The position numbers and the translations under genes were made by a program. A stretch of DNA of 64,000 nucleotides. It comes from Bradyrhizobium sp. ORS 285 (GTDB lineage Bacteria > Pseudomonadota > Alphaproteobacteria > Rhizobiales > Xanthobacteraceae). Below, one piece after another: positions 44,387 to 54,053 of this stretch. Position 1 is the first letter of the stretch; each line of letters begins with the position of its first letter. Below the pieces are notes generated by a model. That model saw only the letters and a list, made by a program, of their open reading frames with translations. It searched no databases and was not told where the DNA came from. The stretch spans positions 3,803,001 to 3,867,000 of the forward strand of contig NZ_LT859959.1 in NCBI RefSeq assembly GCF_900176205.1, in the 5' to 3' direction.

Positions 44387-46456
44387 TCACGCCTTGCGCA
44401 CCGTGCCGAGGAAGCCCTCCACGGCTACGCGGAAACGATCGGCATCATCAGACATGCGGCGCACCGACTCGACCATCGCAGCACCGGCATTGCCGGTCTG
44501 GCGGTTCAGCGCTGCGACCGAGCCGATCGTGTCGGTGACGGCGCGGGTGCCCTGAGCGGCCTGCTGGAAGTTGCGCGAGATCTCGGTGGTGGCGGCGCGC
44601 TGCTCCTCGACCGCAGCAGCGATCGCCGTCATCTTCTCGTCGATGCCCGAGATGTTCTGGCTGATGCCGCGGATCGCCTCGACGGACTCGCCGGTGGCGG
44701 CCTGGATCTCGGCGATCTGACGGGTGATGTCATCGGTCGCGGTCGCCGTCTGCGCCGCGAGGTTCTTGACCTCGCCGGCGACCACCGCAAAGCCGCGGCC
44801 GGCCTCGCCGGCGCGCGCCGCCTCGATGGTGGCGTTGAGCGCGAGCAGGTTGGTCTGGCTCGCGATCGCGGTGATCATCTTGACCACCTCGCCGATGCGG
44901 TTGGCGGCACGGTCGAGCATTTCGACCGTGGCGTTGGTCTGGGCGGCGCGCTCGACCACCTGGCGCGCATCGGCGGCGGAGGCCTGCACTTGGGCAGCGA
45001 TCTCCGAAACCGACGCGGTCAGCTCCTCGGTGGCGGCGGCGATGGTCTCGAGATTGGTGGTCGCTGTCTCAGCGGCGCTGGCGACAGCGGCGGTCTGCTC
45101 GGTCGAATCGTCGACCAGCTTGCGCACGTCGGTGGCGCTGGAATCGAGCTGGCCGGTCGATTGGCTCATGCTGACGATCACCGCCTGCACGGTGTCGTCG
45201 AAGCTCTTGCAGGCGCTGTCGATGGCCTGCGAGCGCTCCAGCCGCTTGCTCTGGTCGAACTCGCGCTCGCCCGCGAGCCGCTCGGCGGTCGCGGCGCTCT
45301 CGCGCAGGCCTTCGAGGGCTGCGGCCATCGCGCCGAACTCGTCGGCATGTGCGAATTGCGGCACGGGCGTCTGGTAGTCGCGCTGGCCGATGCGGTGGAT
45401 GGCCTGCATCAGCGCGCCAACGGGACGCACCAGACGGACGCGCACGGCGCGTAGCGCCATGCCAGCGACAAGCAGCGCGGTGATGAAGGAGAGCGACTGC
45501 ACGATCAGGCTGCTCAGTGCTGCAGTCTTGATCGCTTCGGCGCGGGCGATGGAGCCGTCGAGCGCGGTCATGCCGATATTGATGATGCCCTGGAACGGGC
45601 CCTGGCAGAACGCATTCCACTCCGGCGCCGGCATGGCCGGCTTGCCGCTGCCGTCGAAGCCCTTGGCGAGTTGGTCCATGCGCTGATGCGCAGCCTCGAC
45701 CTCCGCGCGGGACGTCTTGACCGTCGCCGCGAGCTCGGCGCTGCCCGCGCCCGCCAGGAGATCGTCGAGTCCGGACCAGCCGGCGGCAACGGTGCCGCGC
45801 CATTGCGCAATCGAGCCCTTCTGCGCCTCGTCGAGCGGCTTGGAACTGTTGATGTTCGGGCGCATCGCCGAGCACTGCAAACCGTAGCGATCGCGCACCT
45901 GCCAGGCCAGGCGACGGGCCTGTACCATCTTGGCGATGGCGGGATCCGTCATCCAGGCGCGGTTGGACACGGCGAGCGAGGCCGCATTGGCGGCGTCGAG
46001 CGTCTTGGTCATCGCGTCGTACCAGGCCTGGGTGCGGGCAAGCACGCGCTCGGCGCGCGGCTTAGCCGCTTCGTCGAACAGCAGCTTGAACTGCGGAACC
46101 GTCGCGTCCCAGCTCGATTTCAGCCTACCCGTGAGGTCATCGCGCTCGGGCATGTCGACGCCGGCGAGCGCTGTGACGATGCCGTCATAGCCTTTGGCCT
46201 CGATGCCCTGGTATTCCGTGAGCTTGGCGCGCGGATCCTCCTCGCTGAGCAGAACGCTCTGGATGTCGCCGCGATGGGCGCGCATGACGAGGACATTCTG
46301 GAAGATGGCCTTGTCAGCCGCCGTCAGCTGCTCGGTCGCCACGCTCTCGCGATAGCGGCTCGCAGCGCCGCTCATCAGGATCGCCGTGGACACGAGGATG
46401 CCAGCTGCGAGCACCGACAACAGCACCATCAGCAGGGTACTGACCGACTTCTTCAT
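44387..46456 (-). CDS. Methyl-accepting chemotaxis protein
   Basis: 689 residues from the ATG at 46456. Membrane helix about 7-29, a large periplasmic helical sensor (about 30-345), second helix (about 350-372), HAMP domain with [14 protein letters not shown], and a long cytoplasmic signalling rod. The tip region [20 protein letters not shown] is intact, and methylation helices with Glu/Gln/Ala repeats flank it. The sensor contains two Cys and Trp-rich helices; ligand unknown. It ends in [11 protein letters not shown] with no CheR-binding pentapeptide. Confidence 0.95.
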   Translation of the reverse strand: MKKSVSTLLMVLLSVLAAGILVSTAILMSGAASRYRESVATEQLTAADKAIFQNVLVMRAHRGDIQSVLLSEEDPRAKLTEYQGIEAKGYDGIVTALAGVDMPERDDLTGRLKSSWDATVPQFKLLFDEAAKPRAERVLARTQAWYDAMTKTLDAANAASLAVSNRAWMTDPAIAKMVQARRLAWQVRDRYGLQCSAMRPNINSSKPLDEAQKGSIAQWRGTVAAGWSGLDDLLAGAGSAELAATVKTSRAEVEAAHQRMDQLAKGFDGSGKPAMPAPEWNAFCQGPFQGIINIGMTALDGSIARAEAIKTAALSSLIVQSLSFITALLVAGMALRAVRVRLVRPVGALMQAIHRIGQRDYQTPVPQFAHADEFGAMAAALEGLRESAATAERLAGEREFDQSKRLERSQAIDSACKSFDDTVQAVIVSMSQSTGQLDSSATDVRKLVDDSTEQTAAVASAAETATTNLETIAAATEELTASVSEIAAQVQASAADARQVVERAAQTNATVEMLDRAANRIGEVVKMITAIASQTNLLALNATIEAARAGEAGRGFAVVAGEVKNLAAQTATATDDITRQIAEIQAATGESVEAIRGISQNISGIDEKMTAIAAAVEEQRAATTEISRNFQQAAQGTRAVTDTIGSVAALNRQTGNAGAAMVESVRRMSDDADRFRVAVEGFLGTVRKA

Positions 46457-46518
46457 CACACACCGCCCTACACCAGAAAGTGGCAGGATGAAGCGATTGC
46501 ACAAATTCTTCCTTAACC

Positions 46519-47400
46519 ATGCACCGGCAGACCGAAGATCGAGGTAATCAGTTGCCGAACAGCCCCCCTCCACTGCAAAAAAAAGTGCGCAGGCTCCCTC
46601 GCGCAGCTCGCTGGCGTGCGATGGCGCGCGAGGGAAAGCGAATCGGACAGCGCGGCGCGCGCCGGCTGCGGCAGGTGGCGGGCGCAGCGCCGCGATGGCT
46701 GAAGATCGCCTGCGGCGTGATGCTGGCGCTGTGCCTCTTTGCGCTCATCAATCTCGCCTATCATGTCGCGCGCAAGCCGACCGAGCTGTTCGTCGTCACC
46801 GGCCACTCGCTGGACAAGGAGCCGGAGGAGACGTGGCGGCAATATGGGGCACTGTTCCGCGCCCACGCGACGCGCGCGATCACCGCGGAGCTGCTGGCTG
46901 CGCTGGCGCAGACAGAGAGCTCCGGCAATCCGGTGGCGCGCACCTATTGGCGCTGGCGCTTGGCCTGGAATCCGTTCGCGCTCTATCAGCCGGCCTCGAG
47001 CGCGGTCGGCCTGTTCCAGATGACCGACGGCGCCTTTGCCGACGCCGCACGGTTCTGCATCCGGGATCACGAGGTGACGAGCGACGGCTGCGGCCCGTCG
47101 AGCCTGTATATCCGCGCGTGGCCGGCGCATGCGGCAGAGCTCACCGTGATCTCGCTCGACCGCCAGGTCGCCGCCGTCCTCGCACGACACCCCGCCGCGA
47201 AGCCGACGCTGGCACAGAAGCAGGATCTCGCCGCGGTGATTCATCTCTGCGGCGCAGGGCCGGCCACAGGCTTCGTCCGCCGCGGCTTCAAGCCGGAGAG
47301 CGGCGAGCGCTGCGGTGACCATTCGGTCGCCGGCTATCTGGGCAAGGTCAACGCGATGAAGAAGCTGTTTCAGAAGCTCGCGGCCTCGGAACGGAGCTAG
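46519..47400 (+). CDS. Membrane-anchored lytic transglycosylase-like protein
   Basis: 293 residues; a basic N-terminus, one membrane helix (62-82), then an SLT-type lysozyme-like domain. The catalytic glutamate is Glu133 in [10 protein letters not shown], and the conserved [13 protein letters not shown] supports the fold. It should cut peptidoglycan glycan strands or be a specialised variant. The ATG at 46519 has no good ribosome site; an ATG at 46621 would still keep the membrane helix. It is divergent from the chemoreceptor with a 62-base gap. Confidence 0.78.
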   Translation: MHRQTEDRGNQLPNSPPPLQKKVRRLPRAARWRAMAREGKRIGQRGARRLRQVAGAAPRWLKIACGVMLALCLFALINLAYHVARKPTELFVVTGHSLDKEPEETWRQYGALFRAHATRAITAELLAALAQTESSGNPVARTYWRWRLAWNPFALYQPASSAVGLFQMTDGAFADAARFCIRDHEVTSDGCGPSSLYIRAWPAHAAELTVISLDRQVAAVLARHPAAKPTLAQKQDLAAVIHLCGAGPATGFVRRGFKPESGERCGDHSVAGYLGKVNAMKKLFQKLAASERS

Positions 47401-47515
47401 CGCCCAGTTCCACGTTAAGCACGTCGGATGCGCAAATGTGGGCAAGCATCGCGTGTTAACAGATTGGCAACGAAGTCGGCGGCATTTTCGGGCTCCCATT
47501 AGTACAGGAGTCACC

Positions 47516-47800
47516 ATGTCAGAGATCGGCATTCCCGGCGCGCGCATCCGGTCCTTCGTCGAGCGGATCGAGCACCTCGATGGCGAATTGGCGGAGCTGA
47601 ACGAGCAGAAGAAGGAAGTGTTTGCCGAGGCCAAGGGTGAAGGCTTCGACGTCAAGATCCTGAAGGAGATCATCAAGCTGCGGAAGCAGGACCAGGACGA
47701 GCGCGACGAGCACGAGACGCTCCTCGACACCTACCTGCGGGCGATGGACGCGGCCGAGTCCGAGTCGGCCGCCAAGACGCCCGAACGCAAAGCGGCGTGA
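47516..47800 (+). CDS. GapR family (DUF2312) nucleoid-associated protein
   Basis: 94 residues from the ATG at 47516: [20 protein letters not shown], then [20 protein letters not shown] and [10 protein letters not shown]. Matches GapR, an essential alphaproteobacterial protein that binds overtwisted, AT-rich DNA ahead of replication forks and helps topoisomerases. The N-terminal coiled coil forms the dimer. The C-terminal tail is longer and lysine/glutamate-rich. Confidence 0.93.
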   Translation: MSEIGIPGARIRSFVERIEHLDGELAELNEQKKEVFAEAKGEGFDVKILKEIIKLRKQDQDERDEHETLLDTYLRAMDAAESESAAKTPERKAA

Positions 47801-47951
47801 GACCCGGCGAGGCGACCAGCCTCAGGGCCGATATCGGCGGCGCGCAGCAGCTCCTCCGCATTGCGCGCTGCCCGCCTCCGGGATTTTCCTTGCCCGGTTC
47901 CATCCGAGCCTCTATCGCTGCGCCACGCTTCCTGCAGCGCCCGAGGATGAG

Positions 47952-48302
47952 ATGACCGACGCGATGACCTGCCCGCAATGCCGCTCCGAGCACGCCTATC
48001 AGGACGGCGCCTTGTGGGTCTGTCCGGAATGCGGTCACGAATGGAGCGCGGATGCCGCCGTTGCCGCGACAGCCGGCGATGATACCAGCATCCGCGACGC
48101 CAACGGCAATGTGCTCGCGGATGGCGACAGCGTGATCGTCATCAAGGACCTCAAGGTCAAGGGCTCGTCTTCGACGGTGAAAGGCGGCACCAAGGTGCGC
48201 AACATCCGTCTGCAGGAAGCGAGCGACGGTCACAACATCGCCTGCAAGATCGACGGCATCGGCCAGATGAACCTGAAGTCGGAGTTCGTCCGCAAGGCGT
48301 AG
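47952..48302 (+). CDS. Zinc ribbon protein YjdM (PhnA family)
   Basis: 116 residues: zinc ribbon Cys7/Cys10 and Cys24/Cys27, then the PhnA domain ([27 protein letters not shown]). Despite the old name, there is no sign of phosphonate metabolism around it. Its stop is about 16 bases before an EcfG promoter that drives the next gene. Confidence 0.9.
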   Translation: MTDAMTCPQCRSEHAYQDGALWVCPECGHEWSADAAVAATAGDDTSIRDANGNVLADGDSVIVIKDLKVKGSSSTVKGGTKVRNIRLQEASDGHNIACKIDGIGQMNLKSEFVRKA

Positions 48303-48316
48303 AGCGCAGTCCTCCC

Positions 48317-48341
48317 GGAACATTCGCGACGCCCCAGCGTT
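48317..48341 (+). promoter_or_regulatory. EcfG-type general stress promoter (GGAAC-N16-CGTT)
   Basis: GGAAC 48317-48321, spacer of 16, CGTT 48338-48341: an exact EcfG consensus, 24 bases before the ATG at 48366. Confidence 0.72.
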
Positions 48342-48365
48342 CGCATGAACAACGGGAGGATGGCC

Positions 48366-48557
48366 ATGCTGACGGACGACCAGATCGCGACGCTTTCGGA
48401 CATCGGCCAGGCGATCGCCTTCTCACCCGACCGGCACGACGAGATCGATGGTCTCATTCGCGAAGGTTACGTCGCCAAGGACGGCGACATCTACGAGCTG
48501 ACCGCCAAAGGCCAGAAGGTCCTGACCGACCGCGGTGCCGGGCTGAACGAAGCCTGA
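48366..48557 (+). CDS. Small winged-helix-like hypothetical protein
   Basis: 63 residues. The ATG at 48366 is chosen because ACGGGAGG lies 6 bases upstream; starts at 48345 or 48360 would be at or before the expected mRNA start or within the ribosome site. The C-terminal half (LIREGYVAKDGDIYELTAKGQKVL) looks like the end of a winged helix. It is expressed from a perfect EcfG promoter, so it should be a stress-induced small protein. Confidence 0.75.
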   Translation: MLTDDQIATLSDIGQAIAFSPDRHDEIDGLIREGYVAKDGDIYELTAKGQKVLTDRGAGLNEA

Positions 48558-49067
48558 GGATGACCTTAAGCGAACCGGCCTCATGACCGGTAGAGTGGCG
48601 GCCGCTTGGATCGAATCGGAAGTCGGCGCCAATGCTTCGCCAGATGGCGAGACCTGAGATCGATGGCGTTATGCCGGGCCCGCCATCTAACAGCGCGTAC
48701 CGCCACCTCTGGGGAATCACACCTTCAACGCCCACTTGAAGCCGCGGGCGGTATCGAAATCCGCAGAACTCTCATCCGCAAACGCTACAAGACTGCGCAA
48801 CCGCTGCCTGATGTTTGGCAACACACAGGTTGCGGTCAGCGACCGACTGACGCTGCGGCCCCTCATTGGCGGTCTCATCAGCAGCGGTGCACCGTCACAC
48901 CCACCGGCCCGTGCGTGACATCAGCGGTGAATCCATCACGCTTCTGTAGCCATGAAGTGACACCCGTATCACTCCCTTCCGTAGCAGCACGGCATGGCTT
49001 CATAACTTGGCATGAACTCTGCTTTGTTGATCCTCACCGGGTCCCACTCTTTGGAGGCAGAATCAAC
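48558..49067. other. Gene-free region
   Basis: About 510 bases. Open frames exist but show no start site or conserved pattern. No repeat or promoter was recognised. Confidence 0.45.
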
Positions 49068-49283
49068 GTGCTCGTCACTCTCGTCGCACTACTTTGCAAC
49101 GGCCAGCTCTGCATGGAGAAGGTCGTTACCAACAGCGAGATGTCCGGCATCACGATGACATCCTGCGCGGTCAACGCGCAGATCGGAATCGCAGACTGGA
49201 TGTCCAAGGGTCCGTATCACGAGTGGCGTCTGCAGAGTTACAAGTGCGTCGCCGGCCAATACGTGCCGAAGACCCACGCCTGA
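49068..49283 (+). CDS. Small cysteine-containing protein
   Basis: 71 residues from the GTG at 49068, with GGAGG at 49053-49057. N-terminal hydrophobic stretch (VLVTLVALLC) may be a short signal or anchor, followed by Cys/Trp-containing segments (LCMEKVV, MTSCAVNAQIGIADWMSKGP). Similar tiny proteins with this LCNGQLCME-type start are common in Bradyrhizobium; function unknown. Confidence 0.6.
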   Translation: MLVTLVALLCNGQLCMEKVVTNSEMSGITMTSCAVNAQIGIADWMSKGPYHEWRLQSYKCVAGQYVPKTHA

Positions 49284-49516
49284 GTCCGTCCACGGCTGGC
49301 CGGCGCCCACCATTGGACGCCGGCTGCCGCGCGGGACGCCCTCAGATCGCGGTGGCGCCCGACGTCAGCCGCGTCGCGTTTGAGACAGGACCCGGAGCCA
49401 AGGACCTCCGTTTGCACGCAAACGACCCCGGACCGGGCCGAAATCAGGAATTTTTGCGCCCGTTTCACTGGCCCGCTTCGTGCAATGCCCCCTGATGTCA
49501 ACGAGGGGGATGCGTC

Positions 49517-49747
49517 ATGCCGTTCTACAGCTTCCACTGCGCGACCTGTGCCGAAGACGTCGAGTTGCTGATCGGGATATCGGAGAAGCCGGTCTGTCCG
49601 ACCTGCGGCGGCCGCAAGCTGACGCGCCTGCCGTCGCTGCCTGCCCCGCCCGCGCGCAGCCCTGGACTGATCAAGGCGGCGCGGGCCCAGGCCGCGCGCG
49701 AGGGGCATTTCAGCAACTACAGTCGCGCCGAGCGGAAGAAGCGCTGA
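49517..49747 (+). CDS. FmdB-type zinc ribbon protein
   Basis: 76 residues, N-terminal zinc ribbon (Cys8/Cys11 and Cys27/Cys30, MPFYSFHCATC...PVCPTCGG) and a basic disordered tail. FmdB-like proteins are presumed regulators. The GAGGGGG stretch just before the ATG is a good ribosome site. Confidence 0.85.
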   Translation: MPFYSFHCATCAEDVELLIGISEKPVCPTCGGRKLTRLPSLPAPPARSPGLIKAARAQAAREGHFSNYSRAERKKR

Positions 49748-49779
49748 TCAATCGGCGCCGGCAATGTCGGCGCCTGATG

Positions 49780-50211
49780 TCAATCGGATGTGATCTGCAC
49801 TTCGGGGACGTTATCCTCGGGATCGTCAATGTCGAGACCGTCCTCCTCGTCGAGATCGATGCCGGACAGGCAGATGTCACCGTCATCGATGACGAGCGTG
49901 ATCGGCAGCAGCGCCTTGCCCTGACAGGGTCCGATGAAACATTGGCCGGTATCGAGATCGAACTGCGCGCCGTGCTGGCCGCAGACCAGGAAGTTGCCCT
50001 CCTCGTCCATGAACTCGCCAGGAATCTTGTCGAGGCGCGCGCCCTGGTGGGGACAGGCATTCTCGAATCCGTAGAAATTGTTGCCCTTGCGGGTGACCAG
50101 GATCGGCCAGGGCTTGGCGCTGCCATCCGCCTCACGCCGCTGCAGGACGAAGCCGCGCGCCGTGCCGTCGTCCACCTCATAGGTCGCGCAGATCGCAAAC
50201 AGCGTGCTCAT
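49780..50211 (-). CDS. Rieske [2Fe-2S] protein
   Basis: 143 residues from the ATG at 50211. Rieske cluster ligands Cys53/His55 (CPHQGARL) and Cys77/His80 (CGQHGAQFD). The tail (about 115-143) is very acidic. A stand-alone ferredoxin-type Rieske protein of unknown partner; a role in nitrite or aromatic oxygenation cannot be told. Confidence 0.88.
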   Translation of the reverse strand: MSTLFAICATYEVDDGTARGFVLQRREADGSAKPWPILVTRKGNNFYGFENACPHQGARLDKIPGEFMDEEGNFLVCGQHGAQFDLDTGQCFIGPCQGKALLPITLVIDDGDICLSGIDLDEEDGLDIDDPEDNVPEVQITSD

Positions 50212-50301
50212 CACGGGCCTCCACTGGCGCATATGCGACATCGCGTGGCGCCTGGAGCAGAAGCGCAGCAAGCCGCATGCCAATGGCCCTTGTCGGAGGC
50301 C

Positions 50302-51045
50302 TTACGCCAGCGGCACGCCTAGCCGGCCAATACCAGGGAATTTCAGAGCAGGCCGGCGCAGGTCGATGCCGAGAACTCCGCCGAAGAAGTTCAGCTCGAT
50401 TCCCTCGACCCAACCGATGGTCAGGCCGAGATAGCCGCCCGCCGACACGAACAGCCCCGTTCGGGACGCGGTCCGTCCCCACCAGCCATCGTAGGGAAAG
50501 TCCTTTCCGATCGCCGTCGGCGGCAGCACGGCGTTCAGTTCGGGGACCGCATTCAATGCCGCCTGCACGAATGTATTCGAATTCGGTCCCGGCCAGGCGT
50601 TGTAGTCGCCATAGGTGCGGAAGCGATAGGTCTCGACGACGCCGCGGATCTTCGGGATCACGCGCTCGGCTTCGTCGCCGTCAACGGCCAGCACCGTCTC
50701 GGGCAGCGCCCCGAACCAGCGTCCGTCCGGCGCGAAGCCATCGACGCGGATCGGCTCTCCCCAGGCCGTGTAGTCGTAGCGGGTGTAGCGCGGTGCGCCC
50801 TTCTCCTTCACCACGATCCAGCTGTGAACCGCGAAGATGCCGCGCCAGCGCACGGTGCGTGCAGCGAACACGCGAACGATGGCGTCGGCATGTTGGGCAG
50901 GAGGCGGCAAGAGGCCCGCGCTCGAACGGTCCGCGGTCTGCCAATTGCCGCGGCGATCGCCGCGCAGATAGTTCGCGGCTGAGAGCGAGAGGGGCGCGAT
51001 GATGAGCAGCAGGAAGACGAGCACGAGTTTTTTCACGACCGGCAA
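50302..51045 (-). CDS. DUF3750 family membrane-anchored protein
   Basis: 247 residues with one N-terminal membrane helix (about 6-23) and a periplasmic domain rich in aromatic residues (HSWIVVKEKG, YNAWPGPNSNTFVQA, DGWWGRTASRTG). Conserved Asn/His/Asp segments suggest an enzyme of the papain/NlpC-like kind, but this is inference; DUF3750 is unstudied. Confidence 0.87.
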   Translation of the reverse strand: MPVVKKLVLVFLLLIIAPLSLSAANYLRGDRRGNWQTADRSSAGLLPPPAQHADAIVRVFAARTVRWRGIFAVHSWIVVKEKGAPRYTRYDYTAWGEPIRVDGFAPDGRWFGALPETVLAVDGDEAERVIPKIRGVVETYRFRTYGDYNAWPGPNSNTFVQAALNAVPELNAVLPPTAIGKDFPYDGWWGRTASRTGLFVSAGGYLGLTIGWVEGIELNFFGGVLGIDLRRPALKFPGIGRLGVPLA

Positions 51046-51146
51046 GAACGGCGAGCATGACTGAGAATGAGACGCATGTAGTCATTCTCCGCGCAACCGC
51101 CAGCGGCGACGCGCGGTTCGTCGTCACACAAGCAGGCAGGCGCGCG

Positions 51147-51989
51147 TCAATGCCGGCGGAAGCCGCCGCCACCCGAACCGGAGCGGCCGCCGCCACCGCG
51201 CATACCGCCGGGGCTCATGCGAGGCGCGCTCATCGCGGCCATGCCTCCGGCCTGGGGCGCGCCGCCCATGGAGAGAGAGCTCCCGCCCCCGCTCCGCATG
51301 CCCACCATCTGCGCACGGGCTCCCTGTGCGCCGGCCCCCCGTCCCATGCCGGGCTGCGCAACGCGCCCCGGCATCGCCGCCTGGCCAGGAGAACCCGCTG
51401 GAACGGCGGGTCCCGCAGCAGGGCCACCGGCGGGCACGGGCGAGCCGCCGGTCGCCATACGCGGCGGAGGCGTGGATCCGGTCATCGCTCCCGCACCGCC
51501 CGCGGCCTGCCCGACGGCGCCCGGACCGCGCGCTGGGCTGCCGGGAGTCATGCCGGTCGGATGCGGATTTTGCGCCATCATCGGCGGGTGGCGGAGCCAA
51601 TAGCGGTTCCAAAACGCGTGCCGATGAAACCAGGGGCGGCCGAAGTAGAAGCTGCTCCAATAGGTGGTCAGCACGAAGGGCGTCACCGGAACGTATTCGA
51701 CATATTCGGGCAGGTAGACGTACTGCTCGCGATACAGGTACCTGAGCGTCCTCGCGGCGACCCAGCCGCGCTCGCCTTCGAAACTCACGTCGCACCACGC
51801 GCCGCCTTCGATGCAGCCGTGAATGGTGATGCGGGCGCCTGCGGGAATCTTGTCGACCACCGGAAAACCGGTGCCGGGTCCTGCGCGCATTGTGGCCGAT
51901 GTTCGCACCAGGCCCGGCGCGGCAACGGCGAACGAGGCCGGTGTCGCGATCAGCAGCGCAGCGACGAGACACGTTTTGAGTTTCACCAC
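51147..51989 (-). CDS. Exported SH3-domain protein with Gly/Pro-rich tail
   Basis: 280 residues from the GTG at 51989 (or 51986), with AGGAGG upstream. Signal peptide about 1-25 (ending AVAAP), SH3b domain (about 26-95; SATMRAGPGTGFPVVDKIPAGA, WCDVSFEGERGWVAARTL), a Tyr/Trp-rich segment (about 95-150), then a long Gly/Ala/Pro/Met tail. Bacterial SH3 domains of this type bind peptidoglycan or metals. Confidence 0.85.
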   Translation of the reverse strand: MVKLKTCLVAALLIATPASFAVAAPGLVRTSATMRAGPGTGFPVVDKIPAGARITIHGCIEGGAWCDVSFEGERGWVAARTLRYLYREQYVYLPEYVEYVPVTPFVLTTYWSSFYFGRPWFHRHAFWNRYWLRHPPMMAQNPHPTGMTPGSPARGPGAVGQAAGGAGAMTGSTPPPRMATGGSPVPAGGPAAGPAVPAGSPGQAAMPGRVAQPGMGRGAGAQGARAQMVGMRSGGGSSLSMGGAPQAGGMAAMSAPRMSPGGMRGGGGRSGSGGGGFRRH

Positions 51990-52164
51990 GAGCACCCTCC
52001 TGTCTGGTTCAGCAGGGAGCGTGGCAGTCCATCGCGGCAACCTCACGGCGCCGCCGTGGAGGCAGCACTCTGCTGCGCCTCATTGGAGCCGCCTGAAGAA
52101 AATGAGATCACATCGTCAGCCCCGCCGACGCGCGTGCCGCGGAGAAGTCCCTGAATGTAGCGGC

Positions 52165-52983
52165 CTATGGCGCGCCGTTGCCGGACAGGATCTGCGCCAC
52201 GCCCCCCAGTCCGCGGCGAAAGGCCTCATCGAAGGTGACGCCGCGAAACTGCCATCGATGCTTCGCGCCCGCCGCGTCGAGCTCCCATTGCGAGACCCAG
52301 CCGAGATCGGAATCATCCCAGGTGAGACGACCGAGCAGCGTCACCTCTGCGCCACGCAATGACGCCGCCAGCGTCGCAGGCGGAAGATCAGCGCTGCCAA
52401 TTGCGACGGGTCCGGCCTGCGACGCATCGGGAAGCACGACATCGAGGCCGCGCTTGCTGGCCGCTGCGCGCAACGCATCGCGCTGCAGATCAGACTGCTT
52501 GTCGTCTGAGGTCACCAGGAACGTCCGGCTGCCGGACGACATCGCCACAATGACGGCAATCGACGGCCGCGGCATCAGCCACGGCCGCACATTGAGCGTT
52601 TGCAGCAGACCGTCGATCTTGCCGCGATCGAAGGTCACGGTCAGGTCGTACGGCCGGTCGCGCGTGCCCTGCTCGTCACGCTTCGGCTTGCCCGACATCT
52701 GGTCGTGATAGTCGAAGGCGGTGACGAAATCGCCGGCCCGCGTCTTCAACGGCGCCAGCCGGCCATCATCCTTCAATTGGAATGCGCCCGACACCTTGAT
52801 GAGGACATCCTCGAGGCAGGCGGCAAAGCCGACCCGGCGATTGTCATCGCCCTGTCCCGTTACGACGGTCTGCGCTTGATACAGCAGGTCGTTATCCGCG
52901 CGGACGGCATCGCCCGTGGTCACGAGCCAAAGACCGACCCACAATGCACTCCAGGCGCGGCGAACGTTGCGCAGTCTCATCAT
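52165..52983 (-). CDS. DUF2066 family exported protein
   Basis: 272 residues from the ATG at 52983 (or 52980). Signal peptide about 1-30, then a DUF2066 domain (LYQAQTVVTGQGDDNRRVGF, CLEDVLIKVSG; DRPYDLTVTFDRGKIDGLLQ). Members are periplasmic, of unknown function. Confidence 0.87.
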   Translation of the reverse strand: MMRLRNVRRAWSALWVGLWLVTTGDAVRADNDLLYQAQTVVTGQGDDNRRVGFAACLEDVLIKVSGAFQLKDDGRLAPLKTRAGDFVTAFDYHDQMSGKPKRDEQGTRDRPYDLTVTFDRGKIDGLLQTLNVRPWLMPRPSIAVIVAMSSGSRTFLVTSDDKQSDLQRDALRAAASKRGLDVVLPDASQAGPVAIGSADLPPATLAASLRGAEVTLLGRLTWDDSDLGWVSQWELDAAGAKHRWQFRGVTFDEAFRRGLGGVAQILSGNGAP

Positions 52984-53005
52984 GTCGCCTCGGCGACCCG
53001 CCGGG

Positions 53006-53299
53006 TTATTTCTGCCGATCGAGCTTGGTGATCGTCTTTGCTGCACCGCTGTCGGATGTCGAGAAATTGACGCGGTCGCCGGCGTGAACGTTCTCGATCA
53101 TGGCATTGTCCTTGATCTTGAAGTCCTCCGCGGCCGTGTTCGCACCGACGGTTCCGCTCTGTACGCGCTTGATCGAGATGGTGCCGTTGAGCCGGTTGAT
53201 TCCCGTCACAACACCCGCGGTGCCTTGGTCCGCCGCGAAAGCGGGCACACTCCACACCAGAGCCGCGACTGTGGCCAGAGTGATCGTTGCTGCTTTCAT
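53006..53299 (-). CDS. CusF-like periplasmic protein without copper ligands
   Basis: 97 residues from the ATG at 53299. Signal peptide about 1-22 (PAFAADQ), then a small beta barrel (GVVTGINRLNGTISI, HAGDRVNFSTSD). The fold matches the CusF/DUF1344-type OB barrel, but the copper ligands of CusF (His, Trp and two Met in the strand 2-3 region) are absent. So it probably binds something else or acts structurally. It is 22 bases from the DUF2066 gene and probably cotranscribed with it. Confidence 0.72.
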   Translation of the reverse strand: MKAATITLATVAALVWSVPAFAADQGTAGVVTGINRLNGTISIKRVQSGTVGANTAAEDFKIKDNAMIENVHAGDRVNFSTSDSGAAKTITKLDRQK

Positions 53300-54053
53300 C
53301 GCTGTTCTCCTGCTTTCCATCCGCGGCAGACAAGCTTCCGCGAATTCTTTGGTTCCCTCGAATGCCACGTGTCATTTGACGCCAGCCTGCATGCGACGGT
53401 TTGACCCGCCGCAACTCCACAGACGACGACCGCGCATCGCGCCCTCGAACTGGCGCGCCACTCAAATAGTCATTTCCAGCGATTTGTCATCAGAGATGAG
53501 CGCAGGTGCTCTTGCACTGGGCTGCCCGCGCAACAGCATCATGTAACGCCGAATTCATCATTGCGTCATCATGCGCCTTGACAGCATCGATGCCCAGGAG
53601 GACGATCACGCACGTCGCTCGATCGACGTAGTTCATCCATGAGCAGCGACATCGATCAGGCGGCAACCCGCAACTGAGACGACCAGGAGGATCAATGACT
53701 CCACCTCAGTACCACGTCCGCTGAATGCGACGATATCGCTTCGGATCATCGCATCGCGGCAACTCACGAACGGCACGCCGGGCGACGGCTTAGAGGGCTG
53801 CACAGTGAGGCATGGCCCCTTGCCGGCCCGGCGCTGTTCGTGTGCGCGCCTTCACTTGGCCAACAGCGATCACGCTGCTTGCTTCGCAAGCGACGTCGCA
53901 AGCTCAAGCGACATCGCTTCTGGAGTTGAACCCAAGCGAGCTAGCGCTTGCGTTGGCGCGACGGGCTAGCGGTCCGCCGCTCCTGTGTGCTGGTCCATGG
54001 CTCATGGACTAATAAATCACGGCGCTGAGCGCCGGGGCTGCTGATTGCCGCGA
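53300..54053. other. Gene-poor region of about 750 bases
   Basis: No convincing gene. It has several AAGCGAC/GTCGCTT-type short inverted motifs (53880-53950) and a very short ORF with an excellent ribosome site at 53695. The composition is near the local average. Confidence 0.5.
53695..53724 (+). CDS. Possible nine-codon micro-ORF with strong ribosome site
   Basis: AGGAGGATCA lies directly before ATG; the frame is nine codons (MTPPQYHVR) then TGA. A 22-codon frame starts with ATG immediately after (53725). Too short to judge; may be a remnant of a deleted gene. Confidence 0.18.
   Translation: MTPPQYHVR

Noticed and set aside
53812..54012. 66-residue frame in the gene-poor region
   Set aside because: Weak start and low-complexity sequence overlapping small inverted repeats.
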